Positions 38,297-48,300 of a DNA stretch of 64,000 nt are shown here, piece after piece. The first letter of the stretch is position 1. Each line of letters starts with the position of its first letter. This DNA comes from Hahella sp. GTDB taxonomy: Bacteria > Pseudomonadota > Gammaproteobacteria > Pseudomonadales > Oleiphilaceae. Location: the NCBI GenBank assembly GCA_028280065.1, contig JANQMN010000142.1:1-64000 (forward strand), given 5' to 3'. Under the pieces are notes generated by a model. That model was given only the letters and a program-made list of their open reading frames with translations, had not been told where the DNA came from and did not search any database. The translations under genes and the position numbers were made by a program.

Positions 38297-38818
38297 TTGC
38301 ATCTACAGGAAACACCACGCCTACGGTTCCGGCAAATCAATCAGCAGGATGCCGAATTTATTTTTTCTTTATACAGCTCTCCCGCATTTCGCCAGTTTGT
38401 CGCAGACAAAGGTTTCACTTCTGCAGAAGACGCCAGGCAGTTTATCCGGGATACGCTTATGGCAATGTACCGACAGCATTCACTCGGATTGCATTTGGTG
38501 GAACGCAAGGATGACCGGCAAGCCATTGGCATCTGCGGCCTCATTCGGCGTCAAGGCTTAAAGGATGTCGATCTGGGATTCGGCTACCTGCCGGAGTTCG
38601 AGAGCAAAGGTTACGGCGAGGAAGCGGCCCGCGCAGCCCTGGCAGTCGCGGCAGCCGATCTGCAACTGCCAAGAGTCGTCGCAATCACGCTGTCCAACAA
38701 CAACCGCAGTATCAAACTTTTAAGGAAACTGGGATTTCACTACGAACGGGTTCATGAAGTGCTCGACAAGGGCGTGACAGTGGACTTGTGGTCCGTTAGC
38801 CTCAATCAGCAACCATAA
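38297..38818 (+). CDS. GNAT-family N-acetyltransferase (RimJ/RimL type)
   Basis: About 173 residues. It starts with the family's ETPRLRFRQINQQDAEFIF, has the acetyl-CoA loop ESKGYGEEAARAAL (Q/R-x-x-G-x-G/A variant) and the NNNRSIKLLRKLGFHYE segment. Start codon: TTG 38297 with GAGG five bases upstream is favoured; TTG 38279 is possible. It lies 24 bp after the GlgC homologue and is likely co-transcribed. The substrate is unknown. Confidence 0.85.
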   Translation: MHLQETPRLRFRQINQQDAEFIFSLYSSPAFRQFVADKGFTSAEDARQFIRDTLMAMYRQHSLGLHLVERKDDRQAIGICGLIRRQGLKDVDLGFGYLPEFESKGYGEEAARAALAVAAADLQLPRVVAITLSNNNRSIKLLRKLGFHYERVHEVLDKGVTVDLWSVSLNQQP

Positions 38819-38943
38819 GAGAATGAGTACTATCTATTTAATTAGAAAGTATTATCCTTTCCATTCCACGATGGGCGTAGAATGATTTCAATAATCGGCA
38901 ACCGGTATATTTCCCAGACGTTTCAGTATGATAACGAATTAAG

Positions 38944-39750
38944 ATGCTTGTAATGGAATTCTATCAGCAGATCCAATCGACTATCCTTTACAGGTGGTTT
39001 CGCTGCTGGCTGCTAACAACAGGATTTCTCGCTGTTCTTCCGTCTTTTGCCACAGCAGAAAACCAGGTAAAGGTGGCCGTTGACGACTATGCACCCTGGA
39101 AGATCGTCGAGCATGGCGTACTTACAGGCGGCATCGATATCATGCTTACCGACTATATTTTCGACCAGCTAGGAATGGACACCTTATACGAGGTATTTCC
39201 CTGGAAAAGATGCCTGCATAATATGGAACGCGGTACCAGCGATTTTATCAGCGGCGTTCTTCGGACACCGGAACGCGAAGCCTACCTTCACTTTATCCAA
39301 CCCGCTTATAAAACGAAATCGGTAAAGGTATTTTATGTCAAGAAAGGCCACGGCGCGGAGTTTTCCGAACTGGCGCACTTTCGCCAGCAACTGGTCGGTT
39401 ATTTACGTGGCGCAAAATATTTTAAGGAGTTCGACAACGACCATTTCATTAACAAGCAGGAGTTGGACTCAGATGCCCAGGCGCTGAAACTGGTTGCAGC
39501 CGACCGTCTGGATGCCGCAATCCTGACCATGGAAAACGGCGAGTTTCTACTCTCGCGGCATCCGGAACTCCGAGAACAGATTGAACTTGCCGAATACAGC
39601 TATGAAAAATCCATCAACGTGTATTTCGCCATCTCCAAGAAGTCCTGGTTGCTGGACCACAAGGATGCCGTACAGCAAGTTGTTCAAGAAGCCGTGGAAT
39701 CTAAACATGTTGAGAAGCTGATTAGCGGTTTTTTCGCTAAAAGACCGTAG
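38944..39750 (+). CDS. Family-3 extracellular solute-binding protein
   Basis: 268 residues with a long N-terminal region (start ATG 38944 or 38953) and a signal peptide cleaved near FATAEN. The mature chain has the SBP_bac_3 fold: VKVAVDDYAPWKIV, GGIDIMLTDYIFDQLGM, VFPWKRCLHNMERGTSDF and VGYLRGAKYF. Such periplasmic proteins occur alone in many marine gammaproteobacteria. No permease or ATPase gene is linked, so transport versus sensing is open. Confidence 0.85.
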   Translation: MLVMEFYQQIQSTILYRWFRCWLLTTGFLAVLPSFATAENQVKVAVDDYAPWKIVEHGVLTGGIDIMLTDYIFDQLGMDTLYEVFPWKRCLHNMERGTSDFISGVLRTPEREAYLHFIQPAYKTKSVKVFYVKKGHGAEFSELAHFRQQLVGYLRGAKYFKEFDNDHFINKQELDSDAQALKLVAADRLDAAILTMENGEFLLSRHPELREQIELAEYSYEKSINVYFAISKKSWLLDHKDAVQQVVQEAVESKHVEKLISGFFAKRP

Positions 39751-39792
39751 GTATGATGCCTGCGTGAATAGTTGTCGCCTGAAAGTTGAAGA

Positions 39793-39826
39793 CCCTCTCT
39801 TTCGCTAAACCACGATTCAGAGAGGG
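39793..39826. other. Inverted repeat between convergent genes
   Basis: CCCTCTCT (39793-39800) and AGAGAGGG (39819-39826), perfect 8-bp arms, between the solute-binding-protein and beta-barrel genes. It could be a bidirectional terminator, though no long T run follows either side. Confidence 0.45.
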
Positions 39827-39871
39827 ACCGTTAATGTTGGCGCCAAAGGCTCTCGATCCGGAAAATTAATC

Positions 39872-40687
39872 CTAGAGTACGTATTGAACGCCGATGGTTA
39901 AAGCCGTTATCGTCTCTTCTGTTTCTACCTTCCAACCGGCAAAATTACCGCTGTTATCTTCATCGGCAGACATATCATATTTCTGATAGCGTAAATCAGC
40001 ATAGCACCTGAATTTATCATTGACCGGATATGTCCAGGTAAAACCCAAGCTAAATCCGTCGGAATCCCCTTCAAATTTAAACGGATCGCTAAAGTTGTCG
40101 CTATACTCGCCATCCATGAAGGCATAGGCCAGACTAGCCGACATAAATCCCGCATTTCCTACCCCCCAGCCGTAACTGGCGCCCAGGAAAAAGCCACTCT
40201 CTTCATAGGTCTGCTCATAGTTCGGTTCCAAATCCGCCAAACTGACATCCACTGACGGGAAGGTCGCATTGCCACCGCCTTTCGGATCAATGGTGGTCTC
40301 ACCACTGATATAGCCGGCAAAAACATTCACGGAATCCCACACGTTGTAGCCCAGGGTGAATGTGAAATCGGAACGTTCGATTTCCGCATCGTCTACGGCA
40401 TAGGGTGCTGTGGATTCAGTCTCCGAACTCCCCAAGGTTTGATCCGCTTTCAACTTAGCAAAAAACTTATCGTAGACTAGGGTAACCGCACCTGTAACAC
40501 TGAATAATCCTTCACTGAAATCACCGGAAGCATTGGCGCTATCAGGAATATTGATATTTTGATCAAAGGACAAGTTCTTATACTGCAACCCGATATCCGG
40601 GACAAAGGTAATGCCAGAGTCCTCAGCCAGAGCAGTGCCGGTTAGCATTCCGGCTCCAATTAAGCCCGCCAACAGTTTAGTTTTCAT
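39872..40687 (-). CDS. Predicted outer-membrane beta-barrel protein
   Basis: 271 residues. Signal peptide (MKTKLLAGLIGAGMLTGTAL, cleavage after ALA), then alternating aromatic/polar strands such as FTFTLGYNVWDSVNVFAGYI and SASLAYAFMDGEYSDNF, ending VQYVL. The strand count fits a barrel of about ten strands. I recognise no specific family or cargo. Confidence 0.7.
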   Translation of the reverse strand: MKTKLLAGLIGAGMLTGTALAEDSGITFVPDIGLQYKNLSFDQNINIPDSANASGDFSEGLFSVTGAVTLVYDKFFAKLKADQTLGSSETESTAPYAVDDAEIERSDFTFTLGYNVWDSVNVFAGYISGETTIDPKGGGNATFPSVDVSLADLEPNYEQTYEESGFFLGASYGWGVGNAGFMSASLAYAFMDGEYSDNFSDPFKFEGDSDGFSLGFTWTYPVNDKFRCYADLRYQKYDMSADEDNSGNFAGWKVETEETITALTIGVQYVL

Positions 40688-40838
40688 ATAGATCCCCTGT
40701 TCTTGAAGTTCGATTGCTTGGAGCGATTGAAAGCTGGACGCTCTTACTTCACTGCAGCATTATCCAACAGATGCTTTGGGCAATATCTTAATGTTTAGTG
40801 ATTACAGTTATAAGTAAAGCACATAAGCTGGGGTATGA

Positions 40839-43800
40839 TTAGAATCCGCCACCAAAATTCTTGCTGGTAGACTTCTTCGATTTTTTCGCTTCTTCAATTT
40901 TTTCTTTCGCGGAACTTAAGGCGGGGGTTTGCCAATTGAACTTTGCAGTGTCCTTGATAAATTTTTCCGCTTCATCCACTTCCTCGTCCTTCAGCAGGAT
41001 ATCGATCGTGTTGGCGTACTTGGAATCCAGTTTTGCCAATGCCGTGGTCACTTGCTGACTGCCGGGCGAAATTTGCCGCGCCTGGTCAATTTTTTCGTAA
41101 GCCATCACAAGGATTCTTCGGGCCTTATCGTTGTTACCGAACAGCCCCGGTTTCTTATAAGGCTGCTGAATCAGGGTTTCTGCCTCGCTGAGATATTCCT
41201 GCAGCTGACGTTGCTGGCGCTGGGCATTATCAAAGTCCCGTCGCAGGCTACTCAAGTCGACACCGGACCCACGCCGGGCTAGTTGCTGCAACCGTTTTTC
41301 CGCATTGGTCAAATCGCCTTTGGCAATTTCCTGTCTGACTAGCTGGGCTTCCAGTTCAGCCACTTTCTTGAGCCCGCGTTTGGCGACAGAGTTACGGGAA
41401 TCCAGGGCCAGTACATCCCCGTAAATAGCATAAAGTTGATTAATATTCTTCGCGTCCGGCTTGCCGCCGGACAGCCGGTTCGCTTTGCCGAGCAAGCTCT
41501 TAACTTGCTGTTGACGCTCTTGTGCCTGTTTCTGTAGTGCGAGCTTTCGCTGTTCTTCCTGACGTTGTTTTTCCTGCTGCGCGGCCAACTGTTTTTGCTG
41601 TTGTTCTTGTTGTTTTTGCTGTGCCAACGCCTGGCGTTTTTCCTCTTCCTGCTGCTTCCGCGCGGCTATACGCTCCTGTTCTTTCTCCCAGGCGGATCTG
41701 GCATTGCCTAGTTTCGCCTTAAGCTGCGTCGCACTGTTTCCGGTGGCGACCGGCGCATAGGTTTGCAACAGTTCTTCGGCTTTATCGAATAATTGTGAAG
41801 AGATGGCCAATTCTATCGTGTCTTTGTAAAACTCTTGTATTTGCACCAACCCCATGAGGGCCTTTTTGTTATTCGGCGATAGCAGCAATACTTTTTTGTA
41901 ATAGTCATGGGCGTTATCGTTGGCTGGCTCTACCAAACGGCTCTTCTCAAACGCGTCCGCAGCTTTGGCCAAGAGTTTTTCGACCTCTTCATTGCGCTGG
42001 GTTTCTTTCAAGAGATTATTGAGACTTTCCACCTCTGCCATCCCAGAGGTATATTGCTTGGCTAAATCAATATAGCCGTAGGCGTCCTCGAACTGCTTGC
42101 CGTTTATCGCGGTGCGGGCAAGCTCAATGTATTTCTGGCCAATCGCCTCTATGCCTTGGCGGGCTTTCAGGTTGTTGGGATCAAGATTGATTACCTGCTC
42201 ATAAAAATGCAATGCATTATCGCCTGTCGGCGTCGTCAGGCGCCCGGCAGCGAAAGCGCGGCGGCCCTCATCGAGCAAGCGGTTGATGCGAAACTCCTGT
42301 TCGATTCGGGCGATATCTCTGCCGGCCCGAACCACCGGCACTTTGGAGGCGATAATGGAATCGGCTCTGGCCAATACGCTTCTGGCGGGCGCAAATTTTC
42401 CTTCTTTTGCCAGCGCCAAAGCATTGTCTATCAGCGCCTTTCCAACTTTCTCCTTGCCTTGCACCGCTTCAATATTGGTGGGTTCCGACTGAATCACCCG
42501 GTTAAAGATTTCCAAGGCATTTTGACCCGGCGGCTCCACCAATTTGCCTTCAGACAGATAGCTGTTCGCCTGGGCGATAAGCTTGTTGATGCGTTCTTTT
42601 TCTGCCCGAATCAGTTCCTGCCTGCGCTGTTCCGCCTCAAGCGCCGCTGCTTTTTCCTTGTTCTTGGCTTCCAGCATTTGCCGGGCGAACCGGTCTTCAG
42701 CGCTCTTGATGTCATCCAGCACCGTTTGCACGTCTGCATGATCGGGTACGATTTGGGAGGCTGCCGCAACATAGGCCCGGGCCACCGAATATTCACCCTT
42801 GGTTAGATTATCTTTGGCTTGTTGCAGGATATTGTCGGCAATATTATTAATGCCGTGCAAAGCGTCGGCGCTATCCGGATTCTCCACCAGCACCTGCTGA
42901 TAATACTCATAAGCATTGTCCCCCAACGGAGAGGTCAGTTTGCCGGCCTTGAAAGCGTCTGTCGCCGCCGCCAGCAACGCAGCTATCCGGCGCTGTTTTT
43001 CGTCCTCCAGAGCAGCCGATTGCTGTCTCTGGCTCATGGTTTCATAGAGCGAAGCAAACCGGTCATTGCGCTCCTGAGCTTGGATATAGAAGGATATCTG
43101 CGATGCGCGGCCAATATATTCGGTGGCCTTGGCAAGATCTCCACCATGAATGGAAGTTTCCACTTCATCCAGATAGATATCGAAAATTTTACTGATTTGC
43201 TCCCTGGCGTCAGGATGGTCCGGCACCAATGCCAGCAGCGTGGTCAGGTAAAACTGCGCATTATCCTGGGGCGGCGAATGTAACTGCCCTTTGTCGAAGG
43301 CGGCTTGCGCCTGGGTCAACAGCTCGGTGGATTTTTCCTTGAACAAGCCCGGCGGTGCCGAACTTTTGATTGTCGGCAGCTGATTTCCCGCAGTTTGAGG
43401 CTGGACTTCAGGAACATGGACATAGGCAAAATACATCCAGGCGATAGCGGTAACGGCAACGGCTAAAATAGCCACAGACGCCAGCATCCAAATACCCCGG
43501 CCGGGTGCATGATGCACGGTTTCATTAACCACAGTGGACTGGCTGGTGGCATGTTGTGTCGCCCGCTGCCCGGTGGTGCGCCGCCGGGTTTTACCGGGAG
43601 CGGTTTTGCCATTGGCGGTGGCGCCTTTGCTTCGCTGCCTATTTTGACTCGATCCTTGTCCAGGCAATCCATAAATCACGGTTTGGGTTAAATCATCCGG
43701 AACTTGGTCTTGCAGATAGGAAAGTTCCTGGGCAAAAATTTCCCCGTTGGCAAACCTGTCGTCCGGATCCTTCGCCAGCGCCGAATCCATAAAAATCTGG

Positions 43801-44519
43801 AACTCATCCAAATTGCGCGGCAAATCCGGGGGGTCTTCGGTAATGTGCTTGAGGCCGATGGTGAAAGGAGATTCGCCCTGAAACGGCGTCTCCCCGGTCA
43901 GAATTTCGAACAAAATGACGCCCAGGCTGTACAAGTCCGAACGCGGATCGACACCTATGCCCTTGGCCTGCTCGGGGCTCATGTAACGCGGCGTGCCGAG
44001 CACACTGCCGGTAACCGTCATCTTGGTTTCGGAGTCCATTTGCCGGGCAATGCCAAAGTCTCCGATCAGCGGGCTGCCGTCCTCTCTGAACAGGATATTT
44101 TCAGGTTTTATGTCACGGTGCACCAAGCCCTTACTGGCAGCGTAGTTCAATCCCTTGGCGATGGCGATGACAATGGTCAGTCCATCTGCCAGCCGCAATC
44201 CGGCTTTCATCTTGCCTCTCAGGTCACCGCCCGGCAGATATTCCATTGCCATGCAGTAGTAACCATTCAATTGCGCAACATCGTAAATCGGGACGATACA
44301 GGTATGGGACATTTGTGCAGCCAGCCGGGCTTCCCGCAGGAATCGCTTGGCGAAGCTATCGTCTTCCAACAAACTGGAAGACATGACCTTGAGCGCGACA
44401 TTTCTGCCGAAACTCTCCTGCACGGCAAGGTATACACTGGCCATACCGCCAGCGCCAAGTCGCTTGACAATGGTATAACCTGGAATATCCGGAAAGTTTT
44501 CAGACGATGTGGTACTCAT
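40839..44519 (-). CDS. Transmembrane Ser/Thr protein kinase with tandem repeat domain
   Basis: 1226 residues. The N-terminal Hanks-type kinase (about 12-275) has all motifs: RLGAGGMASVY, VALKVM, HRDIKPENI, GDFGIARQ and GTPRYMSPEQAKG. A basic linker leads to one membrane helix (about 345-370). Outside are about five to six diverged repeats of roughly 100 residues, each with a G-K-L-x-x-P-x-x-D-N-A core and a following YYxxVLxxxP, separated by Gln/Glu/Lys-rich coiled coils (strongest near 965-1040). The repeats look TPR-like. The ATG at 44519 has GAGG upstream. It is probably monocistronic. The ligand of the repeat domain and the targets of the kinase are unknown. Confidence 0.92.
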   Translation of the reverse strand: MSTTSSENFPDIPGYTIVKRLGAGGMASVYLAVQESFGRNVALKVMSSSLLEDDSFAKRFLREARLAAQMSHTCIVPIYDVAQLNGYYCMAMEYLPGGDLRGKMKAGLRLADGLTIVIAIAKGLNYAASKGLVHRDIKPENILFREDGSPLIGDFGIARQMDSETKMTVTGSVLGTPRYMSPEQAKGIGVDPRSDLYSLGVILFEILTGETPFQGESPFTIGLKHITEDPPDLPRNLDEFQIFMDSALAKDPDDRFANGEIFAQELSYLQDQVPDDLTQTVIYGLPGQGSSQNRQRSKGATANGKTAPGKTRRRTTGQRATQHATSQSTVVNETVHHAPGRGIWMLASVAILAVAVTAIAWMYFAYVHVPEVQPQTAGNQLPTIKSSAPPGLFKEKSTELLTQAQAAFDKGQLHSPPQDNAQFYLTTLLALVPDHPDAREQISKIFDIYLDEVETSIHGGDLAKATEYIGRASQISFYIQAQERNDRFASLYETMSQRQQSAALEDEKQRRIAALLAAATDAFKAGKLTSPLGDNAYEYYQQVLVENPDSADALHGINNIADNILQQAKDNLTKGEYSVARAYVAAASQIVPDHADVQTVLDDIKSAEDRFARQMLEAKNKEKAAALEAEQRRQELIRAEKERINKLIAQANSYLSEGKLVEPPGQNALEIFNRVIQSEPTNIEAVQGKEKVGKALIDNALALAKEGKFAPARSVLARADSIIASKVPVVRAGRDIARIEQEFRINRLLDEGRRAFAAGRLTTPTGDNALHFYEQVINLDPNNLKARQGIEAIGQKYIELARTAINGKQFEDAYGYIDLAKQYTSGMAEVESLNNLLKETQRNEEVEKLLAKAADAFEKSRLVEPANDNAHDYYKKVLLLSPNNKKALMGLVQIQEFYKDTIELAISSQLFDKAEELLQTYAPVATGNSATQLKAKLGNARSAWEKEQERIAARKQQEEEKRQALAQQKQQEQQQKQLAAQQEKQRQEEQRKLALQKQAQERQQQVKSLLGKANRLSGGKPDAKNINQLYAIYGDVLALDSRNSVAKRGLKKVAELEAQLVRQEIAKGDLTNAEKRLQQLARRGSGVDLSSLRRDFDNAQRQQRQLQEYLSEAETLIQQPYKKPGLFGNNDKARRILVMAYEKIDQARQISPGSQQVTTALAKLDSKYANTIDILLKDEEVDEAEKFIKDTAKFNWQTPALSSAKEKIEEAKKSKKSTSKNFGGGF

Positions 44520-44725
44520 CAATCCTCAAAGAATGGTTCAGGGTCTTTGCGCATTACTTGGATACAATACTAACACGTGATACATAATGTGCCGGTGGAT
44601 TATCAAAAATATTGAAAATCCCGCGATAAAAATCAATCATTTGCTCATGCTTCGGCTAAATTCAGCGCCGCTTGGTTAAAGAGCAACCGGATAAAGGTAG
44701 AATACGCCGGGCAAATCACCAATCG

Positions 44726-45151
44726 ATGAATCCAAAATTGGTCAGAACAATGGGTAGCGAACCGAAGATTTTTACCGAAAGTCCCGATGGCAGAATTTTT
44801 GAAAACGCCAATTGGCAAACCCGCTCGAATTCCCGCTGCGTCTTGATCAGACGCCCCTTAACACCTCCTGAGCAGAATTTGCTGCGGCAACTGCTCGATG
44901 ACGGGAACTCCGAAGAGGAAGCATATCACGCGCTTAATCGTTTTCGGGCCGAACAAGAGGAAAGGCACCCGCACTACTTCGGCATCACATTGGATGAACT
45001 CACCGCCGACCAGCTCTGCGTGATTGCCAGGCAAATTCTGGGTAGCGAGGCGCAAGACATGACCTCGCTTAGCAAGATGACGCATGTCGATTTATTAACG
45101 CTCACTAAAATCCTGGTGCGGCGGTACGGAATCGAGCTTAGAATCAATTGA
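44726..45151 (+). CDS. Hypothetical protein, no family recognised
   Basis: A soluble, charged protein of about 141 residues (159 if translation begins at TTG 44672, 133 from ATG 44750). There is no signal peptide or membrane segment. Predicted helices contain LLRQLLDDGNSEEEAYHALN and an Asp/Leu-rich stretch (TLDELTADQLCVIARQIL, then THVDLLTLTKILVRRYGIEL). It is divergent from the kinase gene. Start sites lack a clear ribosome site. Confidence 0.6.
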   Translation: MNPKLVRTMGSEPKIFTESPDGRIFENANWQTRSNSRCVLIRRPLTPPEQNLLRQLLDDGNSEEEAYHALNRFRAEQEERHPHYFGITLDELTADQLCVIARQILGSEAQDMTSLSKMTHVDLLTLTKILVRRYGIELRIN

Positions 45152-45373
45152 GAAAGCACCCCTAAGTCTTTCAATGTAACCAACTAAATTTATTGGGCTT
45201 TTAGTCGATAAAAACTCTTCAACCACCAGCCCGAACCAATAGTTTCTCGCTATCTTTGTAGCCGGGTATAACGCTTGACCCTGGCCGTCAACTGCTCTAT
45301 TTTTTAGGTATATTCCCCCAGGTATTCGGCGGCTGATTATCCCCTTGCCGAAAAAGCCCATGAGGTTTCTCTT

Positions 45374-48300
45374 ATGGATAAAAAAATCTTCACGTGCATT
45401 TTGGCTCTAAGCGTTGCGCTTTGGTCCAGCTTTGCATCCTCCTTGAATAATCTGACCACCCAGGAAGAAGTCCAGTTACTTTACATTGGCCTGCTTGGCC
45501 GGGCGGCTGACGCAGCCGGACTGGCCTACTGGGAAAATGAAATTAACAATGGCCGGATTACTTTAGATCAGCTCCGGACAAATTTGGTCAATGAGCAGCC
45601 GGAGTACCAGCAAAATTATGGTCAGTTATCCAACTACGATCTCATAGTTGCTATCTACCGGGGGCTGTTTAACCGGGAACCGGACAAGCGCGGTCTCCTG
45701 TATTGGGAAAATGAGCTCAATCAAGGCAAGGTTTCTCCGGACCAACTGGTCGTTGCCTATATCAACGGCGCCCAAACTGACGACCAGGGCATGTTGACCA
45801 AGAAACTCCTGGCGGCGGAATGCTACTCTCAGAACGAAGGATTCTACAGCCCTAACCTAGTGACCAAAATCATTGCCGATCTTGATAATACGGCGGCTTA
45901 TAGCCAATGCCCACCGTCGGTAGATGCCGGGTTCGATATCTCCGCAGTATCCGGCGGCACGGTGACCTTGAACGGCAACGGCACCGATCTGGAAAGTGGC
46001 GTTTCCTACACCTGGACGCAAATCAGCGGGCCGAGCGTCATTATCAATAATCCAAATGCAGCGCAAACGAGCTTCGTGGCTCCCACACTGACAGCCGGCG
46101 CCACGGAAAAAGTCATTTTTCAACTGTCGGTTATCGATGACGCGGGGGCCAGCAGTGTCGATACCGTATCGGTAGACATCGGCGCTCCTGTGGCGACCCT
46201 TACCATTTCGCCGGCGATTATCTTTGAAGACGAAAGCGCTACCTTGACCTGGAACGCATCCGGTGTCGACTCCTGCGCAAGCAGCGGCGATTGGAGCGGC
46301 ACCCGCGCCCTCACCGGCACTCAAGCCGTGAGCCCCGGTGCCGGCAATTATACCTACACCCTGATTTGCCAGAACAGTTCCGGCACGGTGAGCTCTACGG
46401 CGAACCTGTCAGTCCTGCCGAGGAAGACCACCACTTCGGATGAAGGCAAAGTTGAAGTCGCGGTTTCGCCCGAAACCATTAACGAAGGCGAGAGCGCCAC
46501 CATCAGTTGGGTGACCTCCGATGTAAATTCTTGTATTGCCAGCGGTGCCTGGAATGGCTCACTGGAGAATTCCGGCAGCCAGACCGTCACGCCGACAGCC
46601 GGAAACTATGATTACACGGTGACCTGTCAAGGGACTTCAGGAGCAATCGAGTCCACTGCTTCCCTGCTGGTCAATACCGTCGCCTTCGTCGATCTTAAAG
46701 TGACGCCGACCAGCATCACCGACGGCGAGAGCGCCGAGATATCCTGGACCAGTTCCGGCGTCACCTCCTGTCTTGCCAGCGGAGCCTGGTCAGGCAATAT
46801 CAACGGCACCGGGACCACAACTGTGTCGCCACCTGCCGGTACCTATGAGTATCAAATCATTTGCCAGTCAAACAGCGGCAGTCTCTCCGATATTTCGACC
46901 TTGGAAGTGGCGGTGGATGTTGACGTGGACAGCATTGAAACTCTAGTACCCGGTCAAAGCCTAAGCGGTCAACTGGGTGCAGACGGCGATAACGACCGCT
47001 ATGCCATTATCCTCGAAGCAGGCACCACTTATCTATTCGAAATGAAAGGCGTCGCCAGCGGCGTCGGTACGGTGGAAGATACCGTGCTCGCGTTGTTCGA
47101 TGCCGATGGTAACGAAGTCGCTTTCAACGATGACGGCGGCCTCGACCTGGAAAGCCGGATTGTGTTCACTCCGGACAGCAACGGAACCTATTACTTACTG
47201 GCTTCAGCCTATAGCGCTGATGAACTCGGCAGTTATGAAGTTAGCGTTGAACTGGCTGAAAACGCAGAGCTGGTCGCGTTAGAGCTAAGTTCGCAATTCA
47301 TCATCGAAGGCCAGTCGGCAACTCTCAGTTGGAACGCCGGCAATCTTTCGAATTGCCAGGCCTACGGGGCATGGGATGGCCCGCAAGCCAACACCGGCAG
47401 CCTGGTCCTAAGTCCCTCGGTGGGAGAACATTTTTATCTTCTCGAATGTGAAAGTTCCACGGACGTTCTCAGTTCCAGCGTCTGGCTGGTGGTGGATCTG
47501 GACCTTAACGCGGGTAACATCGGCAACCTGGAAGCGGGTACGACCAACGATGGCAGCCTGGATAGCCTGGGTGAGTCCGACCGCTACGCCGTCTACCTTG
47601 AAGCGGGAGTCAAATATGCCATCAACTTACGCGGCGCGCCCAGCGGCTGGGGCACCTTGGCTGACCCGTTACTGCATCTGTTCAACGAATCCGGCTGGTA
47701 TTTAGCCTCGGATGACGATGGAGGCGTCGGCGAAGACAGCTTCATTGAGTTTGTTCCGGACACATCGGGCATTTACTACCTGGCCGCCGAGTCTTTTGAG
47801 AATGCGGGAACCGGCACCTATCACATACAAATCGAACAAAAGGATATTGATATCGAAGTCAGTAATTATTATCCCGATGCCTTCGACCAAATTACCCTAT
47901 CCTGGTCTTCTTTCGGCGCCAGCAACTGCGAAGCTTGGGGTGGCTGGAGCGGTACGATTGCCAGCAGTGGCTCTGCCACGGTAACGGCCCTGCCGGGTAT
48001 TCGGGAATACGGCGTCACCTGTCTCAACGAAAACTCCCAGTTCGTCAGCAATTCTGTTGAACTTTATGTCCCGTTTGACACCCATCGGGGAACTGAACTG
48101 ACGGTAGGCGTACAGGAATCCGGCAACGTTACAGCAGGCAACAGCACAGACTACTTCGTCGAGCTGACCGCCGGGCAGCTCTATGTCTTTGAAATGAAAG
48201 GCAGCGGTAGCGGTAGCGGGACCCTATCCAGCCCCTACCTGCAACTGTTTGACATCGATGGGTTGCCGCTGAACTATGCCGGCGGAGATCATCTGGATAG

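Noticed and set aside
42156-42806. 216-codon open frame antisense to the kinase gene
   Set aside because: It lies opposite the repeat region of the kinase; its low-complexity composition mirrors the repeats and no family motif is present.
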